Below the pieces are notes generated by a model that worked only from the letters and a program-made list of their open reading frames with translations, made no database searches and was not told the DNA's origin. Made by a program: the position numbers and the translations under genes. A stretch of DNA of 64,000 nucleotides from Sutcliffiella horikoshii (GTDB lineage: Bacteria > Bacillota > Bacilli > Bacillales > Bacillaceae_I). Below, one piece after another: positions 1 to 10,288 of this stretch; position 1 is the stretch's first letter; each line of letters opens with the position of its first letter. The stretch is from the NCBI GenBank assembly GCA_001636495.1, contig KV440964.1, positions 1,814,666 through 1,878,665 of the forward strand, in the 5' to 3' direction.

Positions 1-147
1 AGCAATTGCTTCTAATGTTTGCTTCACCTGAAACGAAGTAGTCTCCCTTGCCATCAACTGCTTATTTGTTCTGTTCAAGCGAAAGATTGTTACTAACCCA
101 CTGCCAATCACTAAGAAGAAAGATAAGGCCTTAAACAGATTTTTCAT
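1..147 (-). CDS. small membrane-anchored protein, N-terminal part only
   Basis: An open frame reading leftward starts at an ATG at 147 and runs off the window edge, so only 49 residues are visible. A GGGGAG ribosome binding site lies just upstream. The start MKNLFKALSFFLVIGSG gives one hydrophobic segment (about residues 5-20) after two lysines, followed by a polar, charged stretch, which suits a single-pass membrane anchor facing outward or a small YtxH-like or YrvJ-like protein. I do not recognise the family. It is divergent from tcdA. The gene is real in my view because of the ribosome site and hydrophobic start, but its function is unknown. Confidence 0.6.
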   Translation of the reverse strand, partial: MKNLFKALSFFLVIGSGLVTIFRLNRTNKQLMARETTSFQVKQTLEAIA

Positions 148-253
148 TACAAACTCCCCGCCTTCAATAAAAAATAAATATCCAGTAACTATTCCCTTTA
201 TTATAAGGCATATAAACCCATTTCGTAAAAAAGAAAAATTCCTATCCGACTAC

Positions 254-281
254 TTGCTTTTCATCCAAAGTATGTTATATT
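254..281 (+). promoter_or_regulatory. candidate SigA promoter of tcdA
   Basis: TTGCTT at 254-259 and TATATT at 276-281 are separated by 16 bp and lie about 65 bp upstream of the tcdA start. It is the only good pair in the 200-bp gap between the divergent genes. Inferred by eye. Confidence 0.45.
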
Positions 282-347
282 CGATTTCGGGTACAATCTT
301 TAAAAGACAAATGAAATGAAACAAGCGATAAATGGAGTTGATATGCA

Positions 348-1115
348 ATGTTACACCAATTTTCAAGGAATGAATTGGCAATAGGTATAGAAGGTTTAGA
401 GACCCTAAAGAACAGTACGGTTGCTGTATTAGGGATAGGAGGAGTGGGATCTTTCTCCGCTGAGGCATTGGCACGTTCTGGTGTAGGTCGTCTCATTCTT
501 GTGGATAAAGATGATGTGGATATTACAAACGTGAACCGCCAGATCCATGCACTTATGTCCACTGTAGGACAACCTAAAGCTGATCTGATGAAAGCGCGTA
601 TCCAGGACATCAATCCTGACTGTGAAGTAATTGCTCTTAAAATGTTCTACACTGAAGAAACGTACGAAGAGTTCTTCAGCTACGGTCTGGATTATGTCAT
701 TGATGCATCAGATACGATTTCTTATAAAATCCACTTGATGAAAGAATGTTTAAAGCGAAAGATACCAATGGTCTCCAGTATGGGGGCGGCGAACAAGATG
801 GATCCTACACGTTTCAAAATGGCAGACATCTCAAAGACCCATACAGATCCAATTGCAAAAGTAATACGAACACGACTTCGTAAAGAAGGAATCCACCGCG
901 GAATTAAAGTGGTATTCTCGGACGAAAGCCCGATTGTCATTCGTGAGGACGTGCGTAAAACAGTTGGAAACGACAAGGCGGAAATTCGCAAAGCGAAAAT
1001 GCCACCTTCCTCGAACGCATTCGTACCATCTGTTGCAGGTCTTATTCTTGGCGGATATGTAATCAACGATATCCTGAAAGATGTAAAAATTCAGCGTGTT
1101 GGTGGTCAACAGTAA
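348..1115 (+). CDS. tcdA: tRNA threonylcarbamoyladenosine dehydratase TcdA
   Basis: A ThiF/MoeB/E1-like enzyme of 255 residues that uses ATP to dehydrate t6A at tRNA position 37 to the cyclic ct6A form (known for the TcdA/CsdL/YrvM family). The nucleotide-binding loop GIGGVGS is at residues 29-35, followed by the LVDKDDVDITNVNRQ segment (about 51-65) whose aspartate and asparagine/arginine pair bind ATP in this superfamily. Length and gene order match B. subtilis yrvM. The start is ATG with GGAG upstream. It is a single-gene unit ended by a strong hairpin that it shares with the convergent rsfA-like gene. Confidence 0.93.
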   Translation: MLHQFSRNELAIGIEGLETLKNSTVAVLGIGGVGSFSAEALARSGVGRLILVDKDDVDITNVNRQIHALMSTVGQPKADLMKARIQDINPDCEVIALKMFYTEETYEEFFSYGLDYVIDASDTISYKIHLMKECLKRKIPMVSSMGAANKMDPTRFKMADISKTHTDPIAKVIRTRLRKEGIHRGIKVVFSDESPIVIREDVRKTVGNDKAEIRKAKMPPSSNAFVPSVAGLILGGYVINDILKDVKIQRVGGQQ

Positions 1116-1121
1116 ATTAAA

Positions 1122-1153
1122 AGAAGGTCCCGTCAATTTTGACGGGACCTTCT
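1122..1153. terminator. bidirectional terminator between tcdA and rsfA
   Basis: A perfect 15-bp stem (AGAAGGTCCCGTCAA and its complement) with a two-base loop lies between two convergent genes. Short T-rich flanks make it usable on both strands. Confidence 0.8.
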
Positions 1154-1160
1154 ATAGTTA

Positions 1161-1853
1161 TCACATGACTTCATCCTGCACGCCGCCGGTCATTCTTCGT
1201 GCGCGGTCCATGATTTGGACGAGCATTTCATAATCTTCGTTTATCGCAACTTGTTGTTCTTCTAAATTCTTAAGTTGTTTTTCAAGAGATTGATTCTTTT
1301 GTTTCAGCAAGTGGTTTTCTCTTTGCAATCTTTCACTTTCCAACTGCAAGCGGTAATCAGAGTTTTGACTTTGTTGTAAGTTTTGCAGAAAATGTATGCA
1401 GTCATCCAGGGTGATGGAGGAAGCAACAGCTGCATTTCTTACCGGAAGTGGTGCATACTCTTCATCTTCCATATCATATTCGAATGGAAGTTTGTTATCA
1501 TTTTCGCTTGAAGCGGCTTTTGGTGCAGGCAGCCACTGCATTTCCAGAGGCTGATTTTCGACTTTCCTTTTAGGAACTGGCCCGCTTTTTTGTTTTTGAT
1601 CCATTTTCGCCAGCTTTTCCTGCGCTCGCTTCTTTTCTTTTCGTTGCTTCTTGGCGATGGCAACTGCAGGTTCATATTTCTTTCTTACTTCGGCATTCCA
1701 TCTGAAACCACAAGCTGCTGATGTGCGGTTTAACGCATCCCCGACCTCTTCAAAAGCTGCAAGCTGTGTACCACCATCTCTTATGTATCGTAAAACAGTC
1801 TCTGCAAGTAATAAATCATCTTCGTGAGACCATGCATCCTGTCTGACTTTCAT
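1161..1853 (-). CDS. rsfA: RsfA-family prespore-type transcription regulator
   Basis: This 230-residue protein has a Myb/SANT-like DNA-binding domain at its start (MKVRQDAWSHEDDLLLAE through GFRWNAEVRKKY, residues 1-60), a basic and proline-rich middle, and a long heptad-type coiled coil near the C-terminus (about 170-220). In B. subtilis RsfA is made in the forespore under SigF and tunes other SigF genes. I moved the start 12 codons in from the longest frame because TTAAGGAG sits nine bases before the internal ATG and the family begins at this methionine. Several RsfA paralogues exist in bacilli, so paralogue identity is less sure than the family. Confidence 0.82.
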   Translation of the reverse strand: MKVRQDAWSHEDDLLLAETVLRYIRDGGTQLAAFEEVGDALNRTSAACGFRWNAEVRKKYEPAVAIAKKQRKEKKRAQEKLAKMDQKQKSGPVPKRKVENQPLEMQWLPAPKAASSENDNKLPFEYDMEDEEYAPLPVRNAAVASSITLDDCIHFLQNLQQSQNSDYRLQLESERLQRENHLLKQKNQSLEKQLKNLEEQQVAINEDYEMLVQIMDRARRMTGGVQDEVM

Positions 1854-1937
1854 TTCAATCCACTCCTTAAAACGGTCGTTTTCTACCATCTTTTCCAGAA
1901 TAGAGAAATAATATACGAAAGTTTACTAGATTAACAT

Positions 1938-1973
1938 AAAAAATAAGGGATACTCGCTCAGCCCTTATTTTTT
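1938..1973 (-). terminator. terminator of rarA
   Basis: A perfect 12-bp stem (AAAAAATAAGGG and its complement, loop of 12) overlaps the rarA stop codon. On the minus strand it ends in a run of Ts. Confidence 0.75.
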
Positions 1974-3236
1974 CCTCTTCGTATTCTCATATATCTGCGC
2001 AAGAGCGGTCTCGAATTTGCTCGTATCTTTCGGTTTATAATAAGATTTATGCTTCAACTTGTCCGGTAAATATTGTTGTGCCACCCACCCGCTTGGGTAA
2101 TCATGAGGGTATTTATATTCTACTCCACGTCCTAAGCTGGTAGCGCCCTTATAGTGGGCATCCTTCAAGTGGGCGGGCACTTCCCCAACAAGTCCTTTCC
2201 GGATATCCGCCAAGGCTTCATCCAACGCTTTATAGGCGGAGTTGGATTTAGGAGATAGGCAAAGTTCGATGACGGCGTTTGCCAGCGGAATACGGGCTTC
2301 AGGAAAGCCTAAACGTTCAGCAGCTTCAATTGCAGACAATGTCCGTGCCCCGGCCTGCGGGTTGGCTAAACTGATATCTTCATAGGCAATGACAAGGAGG
2401 CGTCTTCCGATGCTCACTAGATCGCCCGCTTCAATCAACCTCCCCAAATAATGCAGTGCAGCATCCACATCACTGCCCCGAATGGACTTTTGGAAAGCAG
2501 AGAGGACGTCGTAATGTCCATCTCCATCCTTATCATGATAAAAGCTTTTTTTCTGCAGGCATTCTTCCGCCGTTTCCACCCCTATGACAATTTCCCCGTC
2601 TTCATTTGGACTTGTGGAAAGTACAGCAAGTTCCAACGCATTCAGTGCCGAACGGACATCCCCGCCGCATCCATTTGCAAAATGCTCCAAAGCTCCATCA
2701 TCAAGTTTAACCTGTTTTTCTCCAAGACCTCGTTCCTTGTCTTCCAATGCCTGCATGATAACATGCTTGATCTCGATCACAGAAAGAGGATGAAGCTCGA
2801 AAATCTGGCATCTGCTCCGAATGGCAGGATTGATGGCATGATAAGGGTTGCTCGTAGTTGCCCCAATTAGCACAATTCTTCCATTCTCAAGGTGGGGCAA
2901 TAGAAAATCCTGTTTTGCCTTATCCAAACGATGCACCTCATCAAGAATAAGGACGACCTTCCCTGACATCTTTGCTTCTTCCGCCACTATTTCCATATCT
3001 TTTTTATTATGAACCACCGCATTCAATGTTCGGAATGCATATTGCGTGCTACCGGCAATTGCTGTGGCTATCGACGTTTTTCCAATTCCAGGCGGTCCGT
3101 AAAGAATCATGGAGGAGAGGTGTTTGGCTTTTACCATTCTTTGAATGATTTTACCTTCCCCTACTAGATGTTCCTGTCCGACCATTTCTTCTATTGTGCG
3201 CGGCCTCATCCGAAAGGCCAGTGGTTTGTTATTCAT
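1965..3236 (-). CDS. rarA: replication-associated recombination protein A (RarA/MgsA)
   Basis: AAA+ ATPase of 423 residues acting at stalled replication forks, homologous to clamp-loader subunits. The Walker A motif GPPGIGKT is at residues 47-54 and the Walker B/DEVH box at 99-102. Sensor and C-terminal tetramerisation regions follow, including DVRSALNALE and the conserved YKYPHDYPSGWVAQQYLP segment near the end. The longest frame starts at a GTG; I prefer the ATG four codons in, which matches the family N-terminus (KPLAFRMRP) and follows AGGAAGG. Position matches B. subtilis yrvN. It is divergent from the YczE-like gene. Confidence 0.93.
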   Translation of the reverse strand: MNNKPLAFRMRPRTIEEMVGQEHLVGEGKIIQRMVKAKHLSSMILYGPPGIGKTSIATAIAGSTQYAFRTLNAVVHNKKDMEIVAEEAKMSGKVVLILDEVHRLDKAKQDFLLPHLENGRIVLIGATTSNPYHAINPAIRSRCQIFELHPLSVIEIKHVIMQALEDKERGLGEKQVKLDDGALEHFANGCGGDVRSALNALELAVLSTSPNEDGEIVIGVETAEECLQKKSFYHDKDGDGHYDVLSAFQKSIRGSDVDAALHYLGRLIEAGDLVSIGRRLLVIAYEDISLANPQAGARTLSAIEAAERLGFPEARIPLANAVIELCLSPKSNSAYKALDEALADIRKGLVGEVPAHLKDAHYKGATSLGRGVEYKYPHDYPSGWVAQQYLPDKLKHKSYYKPKDTSKFETALAQIYENTKRKK

Positions 3237-3334
3237 TGAAATAAACACCTTCCTGCTTACAATGACATCTAATGTCCCATACCCACTGTACCATAATTAT
3301 CATCATGGTTTAAAATGTAAAACCTTTGGAATTA

Positions 3335-3343
3335 TGCTATAAT
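3335..3343 (+). promoter_or_regulatory. extended -10 promoter element upstream of the YczE-like gene
   Basis: TGCTATAAT is a perfect extended -10 hexamer. It lies about 55 bp before the next start codon, and no good -35 is visible. Confidence 0.45.
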
Positions 3344-3398
3344 AGGATAGATTTTATATAGAGATAGAAATTAGGGAACATAGAAGGGTAGAGACAGT

Positions 3399-4073
3399 AT
3401 GCAAGGTGAGCGGAGTATAGGCAGACGGTTGTTTTTGGCGAAATGGTCCATCTATTTCATCGGACTATTCATCATGGCATTTGGAATTGTATTGATGATA
3501 CGTGCAAACCTTGGCAGTGCGCCATGGGATGTCTTTCATATCGGGCTTTTCTACCAGATTGGACTGACGATTGGTACGTGGTCCATCATAGTTGGCTTTT
3601 TTATTTTGGTTATTTCCGCCATTATATCCAAAAAGCTTCCCCAGATGGGAGCTTTTCTGAATATGCTCATGGTCGGGATCTTTATCGATCTGTACTTGAT
3701 GATTCCGCAGTTGCATACACCCGATACCATCATGGGGAAAATCACGATGCTTATCCTTGGAATTGTTATTATCGGAGTTGGAATAGGCGTTTATATTTCA
3801 TCGCGGTGCGGGGCAGGCCCAAGGGACAGCCTGATGATTGCTCTGACCGAAGTGACAGGGTGGAAAGTGCAATATATTAGATTAGGAATGGAATTAGTAG
3901 TATTATGTTTAGGTTGGCTATTAGGTGGTCCCATTTTTATCGGAACCATACTATTCAGTCTTACCATTGGAAGCATCGTCGGCCTGACACTGCCGGCCTG
4001 TCAAAAAACAACGGACTTATTACTTTATAAAATTCAACATAGAAACGATAAAAAGGTAACTTTTCAAATATAG
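3399..4073 (+). CDS. YczE/YitT-like integral membrane protein
   Basis: This 224-residue protein has about five hydrophobic membrane helices. It begins with a basic cytosolic tail, then WSIYFIGLFIMAFGIVLMIRA, and contains the NLGSAPWDVFHIGL and SSRCGAGPRDSLMIAL segments (about 35-48 and 138-152) typical of the YczE/YyaS membrane family. No transport substrate is established for this branch. YczE in B. subtilis affects surfactin production by an unknown mechanism. The start is ATG with AAGGG upstream, and it reads into cymR after a 32-bp gap, possibly cotranscribed. Function is unknown. Confidence 0.75.
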   Translation: MQGERSIGRRLFLAKWSIYFIGLFIMAFGIVLMIRANLGSAPWDVFHIGLFYQIGLTIGTWSIIVGFFILVISAIISKKLPQMGAFLNMLMVGIFIDLYLMIPQLHTPDTIMGKITMLILGIVIIGVGIGVYISSRCGAGPRDSLMIALTEVTGWKVQYIRLGMELVVLCLGWLLGGPIFIGTILFSLTIGSIVGLTLPACQKTTDLLLYKIQHRNDKKVTFQI

Positions 4074-4105
4074 AAATTGAATAGAAAGAGTAGAGGTGTT
4101 GGGAA

Positions 4106-4522
4106 ATGAAAATTTCAACCAAAGGACGTTACGGCTTAACTATTATGATTGAACTTGCAAAAAATGTGGGAGAAGGTCCGCTTTCTCTAAAATCGATTGC
4201 CCAGACGCATGATTTGTCAGAGCACTATTTGGAGCAACTGATTGCACCTTTACGTAACGCAGGACTGGTAAAAAGTATAAGAGGTGCTTATGGTGGATAT
4301 ATTTTAGCAGATGAGCCTACTAAAATTACAGCAGGAGACATTATTCGAGTTCTAGAAGGACCAATCAGCCCTGTTGAAGTAATTGATGATGAAGAACCGG
4401 CAAAGCGTGAACTATGGATCCGTATTCGCGACGCGGTAAAAGACGTATTGGATAGCACAACTCTGGACGATCTGGCCAATTACGAAGGCGGAGATCAAGA
4501 AGCTTACATGTTCTATATTTAA
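4106..4522 (+). CDS. cymR: CymR, master repressor of cysteine metabolism
   Basis: Rrf2-family winged-helix regulator of 138 residues. The DNA-binding helix and wing are seen in LSEHYLEQLIAPLRNAGLV and RGAYGGYIL (about residues 39-72). It lacks the three-cysteine Fe-S cluster motif, as CymR does. In B. subtilis it represses sulfur-uptake and methionine-to-cysteine genes when complexed with CysK. Here it lies directly ahead of the cysteine desulfurase gene, the conserved order. A plausible target, the yrrT-mtnN-mccA-mccB operon, lies 37 kb downstream with a matching site. Confidence 0.9.
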   Translation: MKISTKGRYGLTIMIELAKNVGEGPLSLKSIAQTHDLSEHYLEQLIAPLRNAGLVKSIRGAYGGYILADEPTKITAGDIIRVLEGPISPVEVIDDEEPAKRELWIRIRDAVKDVLDSTTLDDLANYEGGDQEAYMFYI

Positions 4523-4563
4523 GAAATAAATAGGATTAACTAGAATGAAAGGAGGCGTCCTCA

Positions 4564-5712
4564 TTGAAACAGATCTATTTAGACCATGCAGCAACGGCAC
4601 CTATGCACCCGGCTGTCCTCGATAGTATGCTTCCTGTCATGAAAGAAGATTTCGGAAATCCCTCGAGTATCCACGGTTTTGGGAGAAAAACAAGACATCT
4701 GGTGGATGAGGCAAGACATGTTGCTGCCAACGCAATTGGAGCAAAAGAAACGGAAATCATTTTCACAAGCGGCGGGACAGAAGCCGACAATCTGGCCATT
4801 ATCGGGGTAGCCCGGGCCAACAAATCCCGTGGAAAGCATATCATTACAACACAAATTGAGCACCATGCCGTTCTTCATACATGTGAACAGTTGGAAAAGG
4901 AAGGCTTTGAGGTTACCTATCTGCCTGTTGATGAACAAGGGCAGGTTAGACTGGATGACTTGAAAGAGGCACTATCAGACCAAACCATCCTAGTAACTGT
5001 CATGTATGGCAACAACGAAGTGGGTACTATCCAGCCCATTAAGCAAATAGGGGAAGTGCTAAAAGAACATCCAGCCTATTTTCATACGGATGCTGTACAA
5101 GCCTTCGGACTTCTTCCAATCAAAGTGGACGAACAAGGCATCGATTTCCTCTCCATGTCCTCACACAAAATCAACGGACCAAAGGGAGTAGGGTTTTTAT
5201 ATGCTAGATCGGGCACGAATTTTTCTGCACTTACCTTTGGCGGAGAACAGGAACGGAAACGCCGTGCGGGTACGGAAAATGTAGCAGGCATCGTTGGCTT
5301 GAAAACAGCGATTGAACTAAGCATGGAGCAAGCAGAAGAAAAAGTGGCATTGTATAGAAATTTTAAAGAAACCATGCTTCAAATTTGGCACGAAGAAGAT
5401 GTCTCGTTTCAAATTAACAGCGGATCAGAAGAAACATTGCCACATGTGTTGAATGTTTATTTTCCAGGGACGAATGTGGAGTCCTTGCTTGTCAACATGG
5501 ATTTGGCAGGAATCGCAGTATCAAGCGGCTCGGCCTGCACAGCAGGCTCCATTGACCCGTCCCATGTCTTAGTCGCCATGTTCGGAAAAGACTCAGACAA
5601 AATTGCATCCTCCATCCGCTTCAGCTTCGGACTTGGAAACACAATCGAAGACATCACACACGCTGCCAAAGAAACAGCCAAAGTCGTAAAACGCCTTACG
5701 CGTAAAAAATAA
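4564..5712 (+). CDS. yrvO: cysteine desulfurase paired with MnmA (YrvO/IscS-like)
   Basis: A PLP enzyme of 382 residues that removes sulfur from cysteine as a persulfide and, in B. subtilis, hands it to MnmA for tRNA 2-thiouridine. Lys202 in SSHKINGPKG binds PLP, and Cys325 in SSGSACTAGS is the persulfide-forming cysteine in the long flexible loop typical of the IscS-like group. Translation starts at a TTG preceded by AAAGGAGG, 41 bp after cymR. A dispersed repeat separates it from mnmA, its expected sulfur acceptor. Confidence 0.9.
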   Translation: MKQIYLDHAATAPMHPAVLDSMLPVMKEDFGNPSSIHGFGRKTRHLVDEARHVAANAIGAKETEIIFTSGGTEADNLAIIGVARANKSRGKHIITTQIEHHAVLHTCEQLEKEGFEVTYLPVDEQGQVRLDDLKEALSDQTILVTVMYGNNEVGTIQPIKQIGEVLKEHPAYFHTDAVQAFGLLPIKVDEQGIDFLSMSSHKINGPKGVGFLYARSGTNFSALTFGGEQERKRRAGTENVAGIVGLKTAIELSMEQAEEKVALYRNFKETMLQIWHEEDVSFQINSGSEETLPHVLNVYFPGTNVESLLVNMDLAGIAVSSGSACTAGSIDPSHVLVAMFGKDSDKIASSIRFSFGLGNTIEDITHAAKETAKVVKRLTRKK

Positions 5713-5740
5713 TTAGCTTATGTGTAAATAAGATTTCCCT

Positions 5741-5865
5741 GTTGATTGAAGTGCAAGGAGTGAGACTCCTGCGGGAGGTAGCGGTAGGTTGAGACCCCGC
5801 AGGCGCATGCCGAGGAGGCTCAAGCATCGCCCCGCGGAAAGCGAACTCCTGGAACGCAAATCAAT
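5741..5865 (+). repeat. dispersed palindromic intergenic repeat, copy 1
   Basis: A 125-bp GC-rich element between yrvO and mnmA. It has the family core: ACTCCTGCGGGAGGTAGCGG, then GAGACCCCGCAGG, GAGGAGGCTCAAGC, CGCCCCGCGGAAAGCGA and a terminal AAATCAAT that complements the opening ATTGA. Paired arms such as CCTGCGGG/CCCGCAGG predict strong secondary structure. Five more copies lie in this window. Confidence 0.85.
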
Positions 5866-5897
5866 AGGAGTTATATAGAGTACTGAAATAAATTTAA

Positions 5898-7028
<1,131 letters not shown>

Positions 7029-7032
7029 AAGT

Positions 7033-7066
7033 GAAAACCTCGATTCCATAAGGAATGGAGGTTTTC
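7033..7066 (+). terminator. terminator after mnmA
   Basis: GAAAACCTCGATTCC pairs with its near-perfect complement (one mismatch) across a four-base loop, five bases after the stop codon, then TCTCT. Confidence 0.65.
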
Positions 7067-7115
7067 TCTATGATATACTAAAAAGACTTATGAAATAGAT
7101 GAGGTGTCTGAACAG

Positions 7116-7772
7116 ATGAAAGACCATAATGCAAAAGGTATTCAATACCTTCAAGAAGGAAAATACGAGGAAGCACTTGCGGCTTTCTCGAAAGAAATTG
7201 AACAGAACCCAGATAACGCGGTAGCATATGTGAACTTTGGAAATGTCCTGAGTGCTGTTGGCGAGCTGGAAAAAGCAATGAAGTTCTTTGAACGTGCGTT
7301 GGAAAAAGATGACGCAATCGGAACTGCTCACTACGGTCTAGGAAATGTCTATTATCAACTAGAAAAATGGAACGAAGCTAAAGATCAGTTTGAACTTGCG
7401 ATGAAAAAAGGTGTGAACGACAGTGACATCTTCTTCATGCTAGGAATGACTTTATTGCCATTTGACCAGCCAAAGCTTGCTCTTCCGTATTTTCAACGTG
7501 CTGTAGAATTGAAGCCAGAAGATGCAGAAGCAAGATTCCAATACGGATTGTGCTTAGCAGGCCAAGGCTTGATCAAAGAAGCTACAACAGAGTTTGAAAA
7601 GGTGGTAGAGGAGGACCCATTGCATGCGGATGCTTATTATAATTTAGGGGTTGCCTATGCCTACCAAGAAAATAGGGAAAAAGCATTGGAGAATTTGGAT
7701 AAAGCATTGGACGTCCAAGCAGATCATATGCTAGCTGCCCATGCGAAAAAAATTCTTACAGAAGAAAACTAG
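7116..7772 (+). CDS. yrrB: TPR-repeat protein YrrB
   Basis: A soluble protein of 218 residues built almost wholly of tetratricopeptide repeats: at least five 34-residue units with the usual spacing, for example NPDNAVAYVNFGNVLSAVGE, GTAHYGLGNVYYQLEKWNEA, AEARFQYGLCLAGQGLIKEA and ADAYYNLGVAYAYQENREKA. TPRs form protein-binding superhelices; the partner is not known. Gene order matches B. subtilis yrrB, between mnmA and recD2. I placed the start at the ATG four codons into the frame, nine bases after GAGGTG. It is 18 bp from recD2 and probably cotranscribed with it. Confidence 0.88.
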   Translation: MKDHNAKGIQYLQEGKYEEALAAFSKEIEQNPDNAVAYVNFGNVLSAVGELEKAMKFFERALEKDDAIGTAHYGLGNVYYQLEKWNEAKDQFELAMKKGVNDSDIFFMLGMTLLPFDQPKLALPYFQRAVELKPEDAEARFQYGLCLAGQGLIKEATTEFEKVVEEDPLHADAYYNLGVAYAYQENREKALENLDKALDVQADHMLAAHAKKILTEEN

Positions 7773-7790
7773 GGAAAGGAGGGAAATCCC

Positions 7791-10193
7791 ATGAAGGACC
7801 AAAAGCAACAATCCTCTCTCGATTTATTCGAGGAACATGAAAAGTTTATAAAAGGATCGCATCTAGTCACCATTTTCCATAATGAATCCAATATGTATTC
7901 AGTGGTGAGGATCAGGGTGACGGAGACGAATGTTGCATATGATGAAAAAGAAGCGGTCGTTACTGGTTATTTCCCTCGTATCCATGAAGACGAGACATAC
8001 ATATTTTTTGGACAGATGAAGGAACACCCTCGATTCGGCCTTCAATTTCATGTAGAGCACTTTCGTAAGGATATTCCGCAAACAAGACATGGTATTGTTC
8101 AATATCTTTCAAGTGATCTCTTTTCAGGAATAGGAAGAAAGACGGCCGAGAAAATAGCGGATGCACTAGGTGAAAATGCCATTTCTAAAATATTGGAAAA
8201 CCCTTCTGTGTTGGATTCCATCCCAAAGCTTGCCGGCGATAAGGCAAAACTGCTGTATGACACGTTGATGGAACATCAAGGGTTAGAGCAGGTCATGATT
8301 GCCCTGTCACAGTTTGGATTTGGTCCTCAGCTTTCCATGAAAATTTATCAGGCCTATAAAGATCAGACAATCGAAACGCTTCAGAAGAACCCTTATGCAC
8401 TTGTGGAAACAGTAGAAGGTATTGGGTTCGCTAGAGCAGATGAACTTGGAAATCATTTCGGGATATCAGGCAATCATCCGGATCGCATCAGGGCAGGCTG
8501 CCTGTATATGTTGGAACAGCATTCTATGCAGGATGGTCATTGTTATGTGTACGAGAATCAGCTTACCGAAGCGGTCGTCAGGCTACTAAACGAAAAGCAA
8601 CATGGTTTAGTTGCAGACTCTGACATTTCTCGGGAAATTTTGCAACTGACGGAAGAGGGAAAGTTAAAAGCAGAAGAAGGTAAAGTGTACTTACCTAGTC
8701 TCTATTTTTCAGAGCAAGGGGTGGTGACAAATATCCAAAGGGTGCTGGAACAGACCCAATATGCCGAACAGTTTCCAGAGTCGGAGTTTTTGCTGGCATT
8801 AGGTGAACTAGAAGACAGATTGAAGGTTCAGTATGCTCCTTCTCAAAAAGAGGCGATTCAGCAAGCATTAATGACTCCGATGCTACTTTTGACAGGAGGA
8901 CCTGGTACAGGTAAAACGACCGTTATTAAAGGAATTGTTGAACTGTACGCGGATCTTCATGGTTGTTCTTTGGAACCAAATGATTACAGCAAGGAAGATC
9001 CATTCCCCATTATGCTTGTGGCCCCAACAGGCCGTGCTGCAAAGCGAATGAGTGAAGCAACTGGGCTGCCTTCTGTGACCATTCATAGGCTACTTGGCTG
9101 GAACGGTTCGGAAGGATTTCAACATGATGAAGAAAATCCCATCCTAGGGAAACTTCTTATTGTGGATGAAGTGTCGATGGTTGATATTTGGCTTGCCAAT
9201 CAATTATTTAAATCTCTTCCACAAGATGTCCAGGTTGTTTTAGTAGGAGATGAAGATCAGCTTCCTTCCGTTGGTCCTGGTCAGGTGTTAAAAGATTTAC
9301 TCGCCTCCAAAGTGATACCTACTGTTCAGCTGACAGATATCTACAGACAAGCAGATGGATCGTCTATCATCGAGCTTGCGCATGATATGAAAGACGGTCT
9401 AGTGCCAGCAGACATTTCATCTGGACAGAAAGACCGATCTTTTATAAAATGCGGCCAAACGCAAATATTGGATGTAGTAAAAAAGGTGTGTGCAAATGCG
9501 CAAAGCAAAGGGTATACAGCACGTGATATTCAAGTGCTTGCTCCGATGTACAGGGGAACAGCTGGAATAGACAAACTAAATGAAATGCTTCAAGAACTTT
9601 TTAATCCTAAGAGTGACCAAAGAAGAGAACTGAGCTTCGGCAATGTCGTCTACCGAACAGGTGATAAAGTCCTGCAGCTTGTCAATCAACCGGAAAGTCA
9701 TGTTTTCAATGGTGACATCGGTGAAGTTGTCTCCATCTTTTATGCGAAAGAAAATACCGAAAAACAGGATATGGTGATTGTATCCTTTGATGGCAATGAG
9801 GTAACTTATACGAAGCAGGATCTTGGGCAGATAACCCACGCCTACTGCTGTTCCATACATAAGTCTCAAGGAAGTGAGTTCCCTATTGTGGTATTACCCG
9901 TAGTGAAAAGTTATTACAGGATGTTACGAAGGAATCTACTTTACACTGCTGTGACACGTGCCAAACGTTTTTTAATTCTTTGCGGCGAAGAAGAAGCATT
10001 AAAACTCGGAGTGCAGCGAGCGGATGAAATGGCAAGGCAAACATCATTGAAAGAAAGGCTTCAAATAAAACAGTCCGGAACGTTGCCAGACGAAGAAGTC
10101 ATGGATCCTGTCCTCCAAGAAGTCCCTTTCTGGAAAGACGCCAGCATCGGCATGGAAAATATAAGTCCATACGATTTTATGGATGAAGAATAG
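7791..10193 (+). CDS. recD2: ATP-dependent 5'-3' DNA helicase RecD2
   Basis: Superfamily 1B helicase of 800 residues, the stand-alone RecD type with a long N-terminal region. Helix-hairpin-helix segments occur around residues 105-220. Helicase motif I GGPGTGKT is at 369-376, the Walker B DEVSMVD at 459-465, and the final TAVTRAKRFLILCGE is motif VI. RecD2 works in replication-fork progression and repair. There is no RecBC here, as expected for bacilli that use AddAB. The ribosome site AAGGAGG precedes the ATG. Confidence 0.93.
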   Translation: MKDQKQQSSLDLFEEHEKFIKGSHLVTIFHNESNMYSVVRIRVTETNVAYDEKEAVVTGYFPRIHEDETYIFFGQMKEHPRFGLQFHVEHFRKDIPQTRHGIVQYLSSDLFSGIGRKTAEKIADALGENAISKILENPSVLDSIPKLAGDKAKLLYDTLMEHQGLEQVMIALSQFGFGPQLSMKIYQAYKDQTIETLQKNPYALVETVEGIGFARADELGNHFGISGNHPDRIRAGCLYMLEQHSMQDGHCYVYENQLTEAVVRLLNEKQHGLVADSDISREILQLTEEGKLKAEEGKVYLPSLYFSEQGVVTNIQRVLEQTQYAEQFPESEFLLALGELEDRLKVQYAPSQKEAIQQALMTPMLLLTGGPGTGKTTVIKGIVELYADLHGCSLEPNDYSKEDPFPIMLVAPTGRAAKRMSEATGLPSVTIHRLLGWNGSEGFQHDEENPILGKLLIVDEVSMVDIWLANQLFKSLPQDVQVVLVGDEDQLPSVGPGQVLKDLLASKVIPTVQLTDIYRQADGSSIIELAHDMKDGLVPADISSGQKDRSFIKCGQTQILDVVKKVCANAQSKGYTARDIQVLAPMYRGTAGIDKLNEMLQELFNPKSDQRRELSFGNVVYRTGDKVLQLVNQPESHVFNGDIGEVVSIFYAKENTEKQDMVIVSFDGNEVTYTKQDLGQITHAYCCSIHKSQGSEFPIVVLPVVKSYYRMLRRNLLYTAVTRAKRFLILCGEEEALKLGVQRADEMARQTSLKERLQIKQSGTLPDEEVMDPVLQEVPFWKDASIGMENISPYDFMDEE

Positions 10194-10239
10194 GTGACGG
10201 TGTCAATCGGCTAAAATAGGGTAATTACCAATAGGAAAG

Positions 10240-10270
10240 AAGCTTGTCCACCAATGGGCAAGCTTTTTTT
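10240..10270 (+). terminator. terminator after recD2
   Basis: AAGCTTGTCC pairs with GGGCAAGCTT (one G-T pair) and is followed by seven Ts. It lies between recD2 and the convergent 10.3-kb gene. Confidence 0.8.
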
Positions 10271-10288
10271 GGTTTTTACGTGTTCACC

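Noticed and set aside
148-347. Possible 6S RNA or other small RNA before tcdA
   Set aside because: 6S RNA is encoded near yrvM in B. subtilis, but this 200-bp spacer has only a promoter-like pair and no long rod-like fold or terminator visible.
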